From the NCBI RefSeq assembly GCF_004004565.1, contig NZ_SACM01000002.1, forward strand, positions 124,001-188,000: a stretch of DNA of 64,000 bases, in the 5' to 3' direction. This stretch comes from Inhella crocodyli (lineage in GTDB: Bacteria; Pseudomonadota; Gammaproteobacteria; Burkholderiales; Burkholderiaceae_C). A model generated the notes under the pieces. That model searched no databases and was not told the DNA's origin. It saw only the letters and a list, made by a program, of their open reading frames with translations. The position numbers and the translations under genes were made by a program. Positions 17,606 to 26,730 of the stretch are shown here, piece after piece; the stretch's first letter is position 1; each line of letters starts with the position of its first letter.

Positions 17606-19987
17606 TCAGCGCCCCTTCGGTTCGCCCAGGTGGCGCTTGAGCCAGTTCGCCATTTCCCACTGCACCTGGCCCGCGGCCTCGCGGCTGGCCAGGGCGTGGC
17701 CTTCCAGGGGCAGGACGGTCAGGCGAACGGTTTGGCCCAGGCCCGCCAGGGCGTGGTACAGGCGTTCGCTTTGCAGCACCGGGGTGCCGCTGTTGGGGTC
17801 CTGCTCGCCGTGCAGCAACAGCAGCGGGTCCTTGATTTGGTTGGCGAAAAGCAGGGGCGACAGGCGCAGGTAGGCCTCGCGGGCTTCCCACAGGTTGCGC
17901 CGCTCGCTCTGGAAACCGAAGGGCGTGAGCGTGCGGTTGTAGGCGCCGCTGCGGGCGATGCCGGCCTTGAAGAGCTTGGTGTGGGCCAGCAGGTTCACGG
18001 CCATGAAGGCGCCGTAGCTTTGGCCGCCGATGGCCATGCGGCGCACGTCGACGCTGCCCAACTCCTCGGCCTTCTCGACGATGGCGCGGGCGTTGCGCTG
18101 GATTTGCTCGAGGAAGTTGTCGTTGACCGTCTTGGCGTCGCCCACGATGGGCATGGTGGCGTCGTAGATCACCACGTAGCCTTCCAAGGCCAACCACGCC
18201 GGGCTGCCAGGGGGCGGCCACTGGCTGCGCTCACTTTGCTGGGCCTGCTGGCTGGCCAGTTGCGCGTCGGTGTACTCCAGCGGGTAGGCCCACACCAGGG
18301 CCGGGCGCTTCTGGCCTTCTTGCCAGTCGGGCGGCAGCACGACCCAGAAGCTCATGTCCACGCCGTCGTCGCGCTTGAAGCTGACGAACTCGCGGCGCAG
18401 CGCGCGCACCGGCGCGGGGGGCTCTTGCGGCGCCGTGAGCGGGCTCCAGGCACCAGCCTGGCGCACGCCCCATTGCCGCGCTTCCAGCGGCTTTTCGACC
18501 TGGGTGAGCAGGCGCTTGGCGTCCAGCCATTGCAGTGGCAACTCGAACTGACCATCGGCCTGGAAGACGCGCTGCACGGGCGCGTCGCGCAGGCTGTAGC
18601 GGTCGAGGAAGGGGCGCTCGCCGCGGGCCGTGTAGCCCTGCCCGACGAACCAGAAGCTGCCGTCGGGGGCGGTATGCACCACCCGGTGGCCGTTGGGCGC
18701 CGTGCGCATGAGCGGAACGCCAGGGTGGCGGGCCCGTTCGCGCAGGGAGTGCTCGAAGAGTGCGCGGCTTTGCGTGCCGTCCAGCGGCAACAGGTAGGTG
18801 CGGGTGCTGCCGCGGGCGCGGTCGATCTCGCTGAGCAGGGCGTGCGCGCCGTCTTCCAGGAAGCGCAGCCGCGCGAAGCGGTGCGGCATGCGCTGGATCT
18901 CTTCGGGCTCGCCCGTGTAGGGCGCGTCCAGGCGCATCACCCGGTCGCGGTAGGCCACCTTGTTGGCCGGGTTGCCGCCGTCCAAGGCCTCGACCCAGTA
19001 GATGCTCGCGTCCTTGGTGGGTGCGCCATAGAAGACGCGCGGGCCGGGCAGGGTGCCGTCCACCGGCACGCCTTGGCGCGAGGGCACCTTGGCCAGTTCG
19101 CGCAGCACGCGGCCCTGCGCGTTGCGCACCTCCACCACCTGGGGAAAGTCGTCCCAGGTGAGCAGGCGGGGGAAGGGGCGCACCAAGCGCTCGGTCAGCA
19201 GGGCCTGGCCCTCGCCCAGCACGGTGAGACTGGCGAACAGGCCCGGCTCGCCCAGGCGGCTGAAGCCCAGGCTGTTGAGGTTCACGCGCACCACCTGGCT
19301 GCGGGCCTGGTGTTCGAACAGGGCCTCGTCGTGCGCGCTGCGCAGCAGGCCGGTGTGCGGGGGCTCGGGCGTGCCGCGGCCGCTGTGCTCCTGCGACTCG
19401 GGCGCGGGCAGCGGCTCCTTGGGCGGCGGGCCAGGGTTGGCGGGCAGGGCCAGGGCCAGGAGCTCGCCGGCGTTCCACCAGACCCACTCGCCATCGCTGA
19501 GCACGTTGTTCAAGCGCAGGCCGGGCACGGGCTGGGGGTCGCCCAGGGCCGCTCGGCCCACCCAGAGTTCGGTGGACCACGCGGTGCGCCGCTGCAGCAC
19601 GTAATGCCGCCCATCGGGCGACCACTGGAAGCTGTGCCAGGTGCCGCCGGGCGGCAGGTTGACGTGGCGCTCGTTGCCCGGCCGGGCGTCTGTGGCGCGC
19701 AGGCTCAAGCCTTGCACGGCGGTGCTGGGCAGGCCGCTGCGGTTGTTGGACTCGAAGCGCAGGCCGGCCAAGCGCAGCGTTGGCCGCGCCAACTCGGCCA
19801 GGGGCACGTAGCGGCGGGGCTCCACCAAGGCCAGCCAACGCCCGTCGGGCGAGGCCTGCAGGCGGTCGGGCAAGGGAGCGTCCAGGGCGGCGCGCACGGC
19901 CGGCGAGGGCTGGCGGTAGCCCTCGGCCGCGGCGCCCAGGGTCAAGGCAGTGCCCACGCACAGGGCCAACAGCCAGCGCAGGTTCAC
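17606..19987 (-). CDS. S9-family prolyl-oligopeptidase-like serine peptidase, exported
   Basis: 793 aa from a GTG at 19987 that overlaps the upstream stop by four bases. A signal peptide (NLRWLLALCVGTALTLGAAAEG) leads to a beta-propeller-like region and a C-terminal alpha/beta hydrolase domain. The catalytic triad can be read: Ser657 in IGGQSYGAF, Asp730 in LLHGEQDPNSG, and His764 in LEGHAL. This matches the glutamyl endopeptidase/dipeptidyl-peptidase branch of S9. It is probably periplasmic and trims peptides. It is translationally coupled to an AEC carrier gene. Confidence 0.9.
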   Translation of the reverse strand: MNLRWLLALCVGTALTLGAAAEGYRQPSPAVRAALDAPLPDRLQASPDGRWLALVEPRRYVPLAELARPTLRLAGLRFESNNRSGLPSTAVQGLSLRATDARPGNERHVNLPPGGTWHSFQWSPDGRHYVLQRRTAWSTELWVGRAALGDPQPVPGLRLNNVLSDGEWVWWNAGELLALALPANPGPPPKEPLPAPESQEHSGRGTPEPPHTGLLRSAHDEALFEHQARSQVVRVNLNSLGFSRLGEPGLFASLTVLGEGQALLTERLVRPFPRLLTWDDFPQVVEVRNAQGRVLRELAKVPSRQGVPVDGTLPGPRVFYGAPTKDASIYWVEALDGGNPANKVAYRDRVMRLDAPYTGEPEEIQRMPHRFARLRFLEDGAHALLSEIDRARGSTRTYLLPLDGTQSRALFEHSLRERARHPGVPLMRTAPNGHRVVHTAPDGSFWFVGQGYTARGERPFLDRYSLRDAPVQRVFQADGQFELPLQWLDAKRLLTQVEKPLEARQWGVRQAGAWSPLTAPQEPPAPVRALRREFVSFKRDDGVDMSFWVVLPPDWQEGQKRPALVWAYPLEYTDAQLASQQAQQSERSQWPPPGSPAWLALEGYVVIYDATMPIVGDAKTVNDNFLEQIQRNARAIVEKAEELGSVDVRRMAIGGQSYGAFMAVNLLAHTKLFKAGIARSGAYNRTLTPFGFQSERRNLWEAREAYLRLSPLLFANQIKDPLLLLHGEQDPNSGTPVLQSERLYHALAGLGQTVRLTVLPLEGHALASREAAGQVQWEMANWLKRHLGEPKGR

Positions 19988-20901
19988 AGCCGCACCCCCA
20001 AGGCCCAGGCCAAGAGGGGCAGGGTCAGCACGGCCAGGGCCGTGGACCCCAGGATGGTGCGCGACACCGCGGGGTCGTCGGCATCCAGCCGCTGCGCCAG
20101 CAGGGCCACGTTGGCCGCGCTGGGCAGGGCGCAGGCCAGCACCAGCACGGCCGCGGCCTGGGCGCTCATCCACCCTTGGGCGAGGGCCCATTGCCCGCCC
20201 AGCCAGGCCAAGAGGGGGTGCAGCACCAGTTTCACGGCGGTCAGTTGCCCCGCCAGCGGCGAGCGCGGGGCCGGCGCCTGCAGGGCAAGGGCCAGGCCCA
20301 GGCACATCAGGGCCAGGGGCGTGGTCGCCTGGGCCAGCAAGGCGAGGGAGCGCTCGATCGGGGCCGGCAGCCCCCACCCGCTCAGGCCCCAGACCATGCC
20401 GGCGAGCACCGACCAGGGCAGGGGGTTGCGGGCCGCCAGGCGCAGCCCCTGCACGGGCGTGCCGCCGCCCAGCACCAGGCAGACGGTGGTCGTCAGCACC
20501 AGGTCGAACACGATGGTGGCCCCCACCGGCGCCGCGGCGCTGGGGCCCAGGAGGCCGGCGATCAAGGGCAGGCCCATGAAGCCCGTGTTGGGGAAGGCGG
20601 CAATCAAGGCGGCCAGGCCGCGGGGCCGCGGGGCCAAGCCCGCCCGGCCGGCCAAGGCCCAGGCGCTGGCCACCACGCCCATGCTCGCCAGGGCGTACAC
20701 CGGCAGCAGGGCCGCGCCTTCGAAGCCCTGGCGCGCCCAGTCGCGCCCCATGAGCAGCAGCAGGGCCGGCAGGGTGAAGAGCATCACGACGCTGTTGAGC
20801 CCAGGCAGGGCTTGAGGCGCCCACGCGCTGCGCCGGCCCACCGCGTGGCCGAGACCGATCAACAAAAAGAAGGGCAGGCACAGGCCCAACACCGCCAGCA
20901 T
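19984..20901 (-). CDS. AEC-family membrane carrier
   Basis: 305 aa from the ATG at 20901. About ten hydrophobic helices in two halves, with FPNTGFMGLPL in the middle, the conserved turn of auxin-efflux-carrier-like permeases. LACALPSAANVALLAQRL near the end is also characteristic. Bacterial members move malate, malonate or other organic acids; the substrate here is unknown. Its last codons overlap the GTG of the S9 peptidase gene, so the two are co-transcribed. It is divergent from the pseudokinase gene with 57 bases between them. Confidence 0.85.
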   Translation of the reverse strand: MLAVLGLCLPFFLLIGLGHAVGRRSAWAPQALPGLNSVVMLFTLPALLLLMGRDWARQGFEGAALLPVYALASMGVVASAWALAGRAGLAPRPRGLAALIAAFPNTGFMGLPLIAGLLGPSAAAPVGATIVFDLVLTTTVCLVLGGGTPVQGLRLAARNPLPWSVLAGMVWGLSGWGLPAPIERSLALLAQATTPLALMCLGLALALQAPAPRSPLAGQLTAVKLVLHPLLAWLGGQWALAQGWMSAQAAAVLVLACALPSAANVALLAQRLDADDPAVSRTILGSTALAVLTLPLLAWALGVRL

Positions 20902-20958
20902 CCCGCCAGTATCGCGATGGTTACAGGCGCCGCGGGTGCCGCCGCCTAACATCGCCCC

Positions 20959-22020
20959 ATGAAAGCGAGCGAAACCTTGGGCCAGCCCGGCGACCGACTG
21001 GGCGTCTGGCGGCTCGACCAACCCTTTGCCAAGGCCCCGTCGGGCCACTGGTGGCGCGCGTCGCACCAGAAGTCGGGCCAGCAGGTGCTGTTGCTGGTCT
21101 ATGCCGAGGCCGCCGATGCCGGTGCCGTGTTGCTGCGCATGGCCGGCACCGAGGGGCAGCCTTGGACGCACCCCGACATCGCCTGGCCCCTGGACTCGGG
21201 CATGAACGCCCAGCAGCAGCCCTACGTGGTGATGCCCTTGTTGTCGGGCACCCCGCTCACCGAGGGCCTGGGCGACGCCTCCCTGCGCCGCCGCCTCGAA
21301 TGGGTCATGCAGCTGTGCGAGCTGCTGCTGCTGGCGCAGCAGCAAGGCCTGTCGCTGGTCGAACTCGACCCCAGCCTGCTGTGGGTGGGGCCGCAGCAGC
21401 AACTGCGCTTGCACGCCTTGGCCTTGGTTCGCACCCAAGCCGACGCCTTGCAACTGGGCGGTTTGCAAGGGCAGATCTGCCGCGCCGCGCAGCCCCTGCA
21501 AAGCCCGCAGACCGTGCCCGGGGCCGCGGGCAGCCCGGCCGACCAGGCCTACCGCGTGGGCAAGCTGGCCGGCTGGTTGGTCACGGGGCGCTGGCGGCCC
21601 GACGCCGACGGCAGCCTGACCCCGTCGCAAACCCTGCTGCAGTGGCTGAGCCTGAAGCCGGAGTCGCGCGACGCGCTCAACGCCTTGTTGCAGCGCGCCG
21701 TGGCCGAGGACCCGGCCGAGCGGCCGCAGGACTTGGTGAGCTTGGCCGAGGCCATCGAAGCCTGGCTGGACGACGCCGGGGGCGTGCCGGCCGGCAGCGG
21801 CCCGGCGCCCCTGGACGCCTTGCCGACCGCGGCCCCGCCCAAGGCGGCTGCGCCCGCCCCGCGGCCGCTGCGGGCGCCGGTGGCGCAGCCGGCGCCGAAG
21901 GCCCCGCCGGTCGCGCCCCCCGCGCCGACCCCGCGTGGCCCGGCTCCCTGGGTGTGGGGCGTGGCGCTGGGCCTGCTCGTGGCGCTGGGCGCAGGCGCTT
22001 GGTGGTGGTGGCGGCGCTGA
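20959..22020 (+). CDS. Kinase-fold membrane protein lacking catalytic motifs (pseudokinase)
   Basis: 353 aa. The first 270 residues follow the plan of a Hanks-type Ser/Thr kinase: WRASHQKSGQQVLLLVY for the early strands, YVVMPLLSGTPL for the hinge, a C-lobe helix with LCELLLLAQQQGLSLVELDPSLLWV, and a helical end (LLQRAVAEDPAERPQDL) typical of these kinases. The catalytic loop reads LVELDPSLLWV instead of HRDLKPxN, no DFG is seen, and the glycine loop is absent. A Pro/Ala-rich linker (about 285-330) leads to one C-terminal membrane helix. The kinase domain should lie in the cytoplasm. It is followed 37 bases later by the O-antigen-ligase-like gene. Confidence 0.7.
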   Translation: MKASETLGQPGDRLGVWRLDQPFAKAPSGHWWRASHQKSGQQVLLLVYAEAADAGAVLLRMAGTEGQPWTHPDIAWPLDSGMNAQQQPYVVMPLLSGTPLTEGLGDASLRRRLEWVMQLCELLLLAQQQGLSLVELDPSLLWVGPQQQLRLHALALVRTQADALQLGGLQGQICRAAQPLQSPQTVPGAAGSPADQAYRVGKLAGWLVTGRWRPDADGSLTPSQTLLQWLSLKPESRDALNALLQRAVAEDPAERPQDLVSLAEAIEAWLDDAGGVPAGSGPAPLDALPTAAPPKAAAPAPRPLRAPVAQPAPKAPPVAPPAPTPRGPAPWVWGVALGLLVALGAGAWWWWRR

Positions 22021-22057
22021 GCGCCGAGCGGCCGGGGCCGCTGACTATCATCGACGC

Positions 22058-24697
22058 ATGAACCCCGAGACGACCTTGGGCGAGGGAGAACGCCGGCGTC
22101 GTCGACGCCGGTCCAGCTCCACCTCGTCGGCCTTCGCCAGCCCGTCCCCCCGCGCGTCTTCAGGCCGGCGTGGCGCCGCGCCCGACCGTTGGGCCCCGCT
22201 CGCGTGGCTGGTGGCCGCGCCCTGCCTGTTGCTGGCCTTGTACCTGGCCGCCATTCACCCCCTGGGCGCTGGCTGGGCCGTGCCCGCCGTGCTGCTGGTG
22301 GCCCTGCTGGCCCGCTACTTTTGGACCACCTGGCCGGGCTGGATGCTGGCCCTGGTGCCGCTGATCGGCCTGGCGCCCTGGACGGGCTGGCTGTGGCTGG
22401 AAGAGTGGGACCTGCTGGTGCTGGCCAGCGCGGCCGGAGGCTATGCCGCCTGGGCGGGCCCCCACCGCCACACGCCTCCGCCGGTGCAGGCGGTGTGGCG
22501 TCGCGCGCTGCGCTGGCGGGCGTCCGCCGTCGCGCTGATGGTGCTGGCCGCCGCCGCCACGGCCCTGAGCGTGTTCATCGGCGTGACCGACGCCGGCGGC
22601 CTGGACCTGTACGTCTACCAGGGCTATTGGGAGTCGGGCCAAGCCCTGCGTGCGGGCAAGCCGGTGCTCGCGCTGCTGTTGATGCTGCCCTTGTGGCACC
22701 GCGCGGCGACCCGCGCCCCGCAAACCCTCACGCCCGCGTTGGGCGTGGGCCTGTGCGGCGTGCTGCTGGTGGTCAGCCTGGGGGCGCTGTGGGAACGCCT
22801 GGCTTTCACCGGCTTCAGCAACTTCAGCACCGACTACCGCACGACCAGCGTCTTCTGGGAGATGCACGTGGGCGGCGCCGCGCTGGACGGGGCCCTGGCC
22901 CTGAGCCTGCCCTTCGGGCTGTTGGCCTTGTTGCGCGCCCGCGGCCGCCTGGGCTTTGCCTGGGCCATGGGCCTGTTGCTGCTGGGCCTGTACGCGCTGA
23001 TCACCACCTTCTCGCGCGGTCTCTACCTGGCCGCGGCCCTGGCCCTGCCCTTGACCTTGGCGCTGTGGATGCGCCAGCAGTCGCGCGCGCAGGCCGCCCC
23101 GGCCCCCGCGCCGGGGGCTGTGTGGCCCGCCGCGCCGGCCCAGGCCCTGATGCCGCCCGGGCGCAGCCTGTTCGGCTTGGGCCTGTTGGTGGCCTTGGGC
23201 GCCGCCGTGGCCTGGCAGATGTTCCCGAACAGCGGCTACCGCGGCCTGCTGGCGGTCAGTGGGGCCATGGTGGCTCTGATGCTGCAACCCGTGGGCCATG
23301 CCGGTGGCGACCGCCGCGAGCGCTTGCTCGGCTGGGGCCTGGGCCTGGTGATGGCCGTGCCCCTCGTGGGCCTGGGCGCCTTGCTGGCCACCTGGGTCAA
23401 CAAGCTGGCTTATGGGCTTTACGCCCTGGCCTGGCTGCTGAGCGTGGTGCTGGCCCGGGCGGCCTGGTCGGGCCGGCACCCCTGGCGCACGCCCCTGGGC
23501 GACAGCCTGCGCGCCATGGCCTGGCTGACCACCGTGGGCTTGGCCGGCGTGGTGGCCTGGAACTGGGGCGGCATGCCGGCGGTGGAGCGCGCCTGGCTGC
23601 CGCTTTTGGTGCTGAGCCTGGCATGGCCGCTCAGCCAAGGCGGCAGCGTGGGCCAGGTGCTGGGCCAGTTGGGCTGGCGGCCGCGCATGCTGGCCGTGGG
23701 CGCCATGCTGGGGGCCAGCGCCATCGTGGCGGCCCTGGCCGGGGGCAGCTACATCGCCGAGCGCTCGTCGACGGTGTCGCAAGACTTGGACGGGCGCTTT
23801 GCCCACTGGTCTCGCGGCCTGGCCATGGCCGACGTGGCCGGCGGCGAGTGGATCGGCGTGGGCGCGGGCCGCTACCTGCCCCACTTCGCCAACAACGCCC
23901 CGGTGGAAGAGCGCATCGGCGACGTGCGCTTCCTCGGCGGCACCCCGCCGCGCGTGGCCTTGAGCGCCGGTCGCCACACCCTGGGCTGGGGCGAGATGCT
24001 GCGCCTGACCCAGCGCGTGAACGACGCGCCGCCGGGATTGCGCCTGCGCGTGCTGGTGCGCAACCCCTTGCAACTCAAGCTGCTGGGCGAGGTGTGCGAG
24101 CGCCACCTGATCTACACCGAGGCCTGCCGCACGCGCCAGGCCGAGCTGCCGGCCAGCGAGGGCTTCCGCTGGGTCACCCTGGAGCTGGGCGGCAATGGCG
24201 AGCTGGGGCAGCGCGGCTGGCCCAAGCGCGGGCTGGCCCTGTCGCTGGCTGTCGAAACCCCAAGCACCAAGGTGGAGATCGCCGGCGTGAGCCTCCAGGG
24301 CAGCGACGGGCGCGAGCTGCTGAAGAACGGCGGCTTCGAGGACGGCATGGCGCACTGGTTCTTCAGCAGCGACCGCCACCACCTGCCTTGGCACGCCAAG
24401 AGCCTGCCGCTGCACTGGTACTTCGAGCAGGGCGGCATTGGCTTGGTGCTGAGCCTGGGCCTGTGGGCCTTGGCCCTGGGGCGGGTGAGCTGGGGCAATG
24501 CCGCCGGGCACCCGCTGGCACCCGCGCTGGCCGGGGCCTTGCTCGGCTTCATGCTGGTGGGCCTGTTCGACAGCCTGGTCGATGGCGCGCGCCTGGCCTT
24601 CCTGTACGGCACCTTGGTCTGCCTGGGCTTGGGCCTGCGCACGCCGCCGCCGCCCGCTGTGCCGGTGCCGCCCCCGCCTGAGCCGGCGAGCGCCTGA
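22058..24697 (+). CDS. O-antigen-ligase/Wzy-like polytopic membrane protein with embedded beta domain
   Basis: 879 aa. A basic, Ser-rich cytoplasmic lead (RRRRRRRSSSTSS) is followed by more than ten membrane helices. The Wzy_C-type signature region GRFAHWSRGLAMADVAGG with EWIGVGAGRYLPHF comes next. Inserted after it is a soluble stretch of about 200 residues (roughly 630-820) with beta-sandwich, carbohydrate-binding-like features, including LLKNGGFEDGMAHWFF. Three final membrane helices and a Pro-rich tail end the protein. The family joins or polymerises glycan units on the periplasmic side. No other polysaccharide gene is nearby. Its stop overlaps the start of the helicase gene (TGATG). Confidence 0.75.
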   Translation: MNPETTLGEGERRRRRRRSSSTSSAFASPSPRASSGRRGAAPDRWAPLAWLVAAPCLLLALYLAAIHPLGAGWAVPAVLLVALLARYFWTTWPGWMLALVPLIGLAPWTGWLWLEEWDLLVLASAAGGYAAWAGPHRHTPPPVQAVWRRALRWRASAVALMVLAAAATALSVFIGVTDAGGLDLYVYQGYWESGQALRAGKPVLALLLMLPLWHRAATRAPQTLTPALGVGLCGVLLVVSLGALWERLAFTGFSNFSTDYRTTSVFWEMHVGGAALDGALALSLPFGLLALLRARGRLGFAWAMGLLLLGLYALITTFSRGLYLAAALALPLTLALWMRQQSRAQAAPAPAPGAVWPAAPAQALMPPGRSLFGLGLLVALGAAVAWQMFPNSGYRGLLAVSGAMVALMLQPVGHAGGDRRERLLGWGLGLVMAVPLVGLGALLATWVNKLAYGLYALAWLLSVVLARAAWSGRHPWRTPLGDSLRAMAWLTTVGLAGVVAWNWGGMPAVERAWLPLLVLSLAWPLSQGGSVGQVLGQLGWRPRMLAVGAMLGASAIVAALAGGSYIAERSSTVSQDLDGRFAHWSRGLAMADVAGGEWIGVGAGRYLPHFANNAPVEERIGDVRFLGGTPPRVALSAGRHTLGWGEMLRLTQRVNDAPPGLRLRVLVRNPLQLKLLGEVCERHLIYTEACRTRQAELPASEGFRWVTLELGGNGELGQRGWPKRGLALSLAVETPSTKVEIAGVSLQGSDGRELLKNGGFEDGMAHWFFSSDRHHLPWHAKSLPLHWYFEQGGIGLVLSLGLWALALGRVSWGNAAGHPLAPALAGALLGFMLVGLFDSLVDGARLAFLYGTLVCLGLGLRTPPPPAVPVPPPPEPASA

Positions 24698-26730
24698 TGG
24701 CCGGCCCGGGGCTCAACGCCGCGCAGATGAGCGCGGTGCAGCACGTGCATTCGCCCTGCCTGGTGCTGGCCGGCGCCGGCTCGGGCAAGACGCGCGTGAT
24801 CACGCACAAGATCGCCCACCTGCTGCAGCAGGGGATGCGCGCCGACGCCATCGCCGCCATCACCTTCACCAACAAGGCGGCGCAGGAAATGCGCGAGCGC
24901 GCCCGTGAGTTGGTGGGGGCCAAGCCCGCCAAGGCGCTGACCATCGCCACCTTCCACGCCCTGGGCGTTCGCCTGCTGCGCGAAGAGGGCGAGCGCCTGG
25001 GCCTGAAGCCCCAGTTCTCCATCTTGGACAGCGACGACGTGGTGGGCATCTTGCGCGACTGCGCCAACACCACCGACGCCAAGCTGCCCCGCCTGTGGCA
25101 GTGGCAGATCTCGCTGTGGAAAAACGAGGGCCTGGACGCCGATGGGGCCTTGGCCGCGGCCGAGAGCGAGTCCGAGCGCCAGGCGGCCATCGTGTTTCGT
25201 GCCTACGCCGAGCGACTGGCCGCCTACCAGGCGGTGGACTTCGACGACCTCATCGGCCTGCCGCTCAAGCTGCTGACGACCGACCCCATCGCCCAGGCCA
25301 AGTGGCGCGCCAAGTTCAAGCACGTGCTGATCGACGAGGTGCAAGACACCAACGCCGTGCAGTACGCGCTGCTCAAGGCCCTGGTCGGCCCCGAGGGCGT
25401 GTTCACGGCGGTGGGCGACGACGACCAGAGCATCTACGGCTGGCGCGGCGCCACGCTGGACAACCTCAAGCAGCTGGGCGTGGACTACCCCAGCCTCAAG
25501 GTCATCGCGCTGGAGCAGAACTACCGCAGCACCAGCGCCATCTTGCGCGCCGCCAACCACGTCATCGCCGCCAACCCCAAGCTGTTTGAAAAGAAGCTGT
25601 GGAGCGACCTGGGCGAGGGCGAGCCCGTGGCCCTGCTGCAGTGCGACGACGAGCAGCACGAGGCGGAGCGCGCGGTGGCGCGGCTGCAAAGCAAGCGCAA
25701 CGCCGAAGGCGCCAATGGCAAGTGGAGCGACTGCGCCATCCTCTACCGCGCCAACCACCAGGCCCGCGTGTTCGAGCAAGCGCTGCGTCGCGCGCAGATC
25801 CCCTACAAGGTCAGCGGCGGGCAGAGTTTCTTCGATCGCAGCGAGATCAAGGACCTGTGCGCCTGGCTGCGCCTGTTGGTGAACGAGGACGACGACCCGG
25901 CATTTCTGCGCGCGGTGACCACGCCCAAACGGGGCATCGGCCACACCACCTTGGCGGCCTTGGGGGCCTTTGCCGGTGCGCGCAAGATCAGCCTGTTCGA
26001 GGCCCTGTTCCACGAGAGCCTGGAGGCGGCGGTGAGCAGCCGCGCCGTGCACGGGTTGCACGAGTTCGGCCGCACCGTGCACGACCTGCAGGCCCGCGCC
26101 AAAGCCGCGGTGGGCAAGGACGCGGCGATGAAGCTGTGCCTCGACTGGCTCAAGGAGCTGGACTACGAGGCCCACCTGCAGCACGTCGAAGAAGCCAGCG
26201 CCGCCTCGCGCTACAGCAACGTGCTCGACTTCGTGGAGTGGGTGGCGCGCCGCTGCGGCGGGCGGGACGAGGACGACCCCGAGCAGAGCGTGCTCGACGT
26301 GGCGCAAAGCATCAGCGTCATCATGAGCTTGATGGAGCGCGACGAAGAGCAGGACCAGGTGACGCTTAGCACCCTGCACGCGTCCAAGGGCCTGGAGTGG
26401 CCGCACGTGGTGCTGGCCGGCGTGAACGAGGGCCTGTTGCCCTTCACGCGCGACGAGGAGGCCATCACCCCCGAGGGCTTGGCCGAGGAGCGGCGCCTGA
26501 TGTACGTGGGCATCACCCGCGCTCGCAAGAGCCTGGGCGTGAGCGTGCTGCGCCGGCGCAAGCGCGGGCGCGAGATGGTCATCGCCCGGCCCAGCCGCTT
26601 CGTGGACGAAATGCGCCTGGACGACGTGCCCAAGCCCGCCGACCCGCGTGCCGCGCTGGCCGAGCTGCGCGCCCGCATGGCGGCGCAGGTGGCCGAGCGC
26701 GAGGCGAAGGCGCCCAAGGAGAAGGGATGA
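24697..26730 (+). CDS. rep: UvrD/Rep-family DNA helicase, Rep-like
   Basis: 677 aa. A superfamily 1A 3'-5' helicase. Motif I is GAGSGKT (26-32), Ia AITFTNKAAQEMRER, II LIDEVQDTN, III GDDDQSIYGWRGA, IV LEQNYRST, V TLHASKGLEWPHV and VI RRLMYVGITRARK. The DDDQSIYGWRG form and the length favour Rep over UvrD. Rep removes proteins ahead of replication forks and works with PriA-type restart; priA is 16 kb away. Translational overlaps on both sides place it in an operon with a membrane glycan enzyme and a YhhN protein, an unlikely functional set that may only reflect compaction. Confidence 0.9.
   Translation: MAGPGLNAAQMSAVQHVHSPCLVLAGAGSGKTRVITHKIAHLLQQGMRADAIAAITFTNKAAQEMRERARELVGAKPAKALTIATFHALGVRLLREEGERLGLKPQFSILDSDDVVGILRDCANTTDAKLPRLWQWQISLWKNEGLDADGALAAAESESERQAAIVFRAYAERLAAYQAVDFDDLIGLPLKLLTTDPIAQAKWRAKFKHVLIDEVQDTNAVQYALLKALVGPEGVFTAVGDDDQSIYGWRGATLDNLKQLGVDYPSLKVIALEQNYRSTSAILRAANHVIAANPKLFEKKLWSDLGEGEPVALLQCDDEQHEAERAVARLQSKRNAEGANGKWSDCAILYRANHQARVFEQALRRAQIPYKVSGGQSFFDRSEIKDLCAWLRLLVNEDDDPAFLRAVTTPKRGIGHTTLAALGAFAGARKISLFEALFHESLEAAVSSRAVHGLHEFGRTVHDLQARAKAAVGKDAAMKLCLDWLKELDYEAHLQHVEEASAASRYSNVLDFVEWVARRCGGRDEDDPEQSVLDVAQSISVIMSLMERDEEQDQVTLSTLHASKGLEWPHVVLAGVNEGLLPFTRDEEAITPEGLAEERRLMYVGITRARKSLGVSVLRRRKRGREMVIARPSRFVDEMRLDDVPKPADPRAALAELRARMAAQVAEREAKAPKEKG

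Noticed and set aside
12062-20815. Very long antisense frames (up to about 1060 codons) opposite the ABC exporter, HD-GYP, questin-oxidase-like and S9 peptidase genes
   Set aside because: High G+C removes stops from shadow frames. Their products are His/Gln/Gly/Val-rich with no domain order, and the opposite strand has recognised families.
17606-20881. Single 1091-residue fusion of AEC carrier and S9 peptidase
   Set aside because: The N-terminal part is a shadow of the carrier gene in another frame. The GTG at 19987 overlapping the carrier stop by four bases explains both genes.
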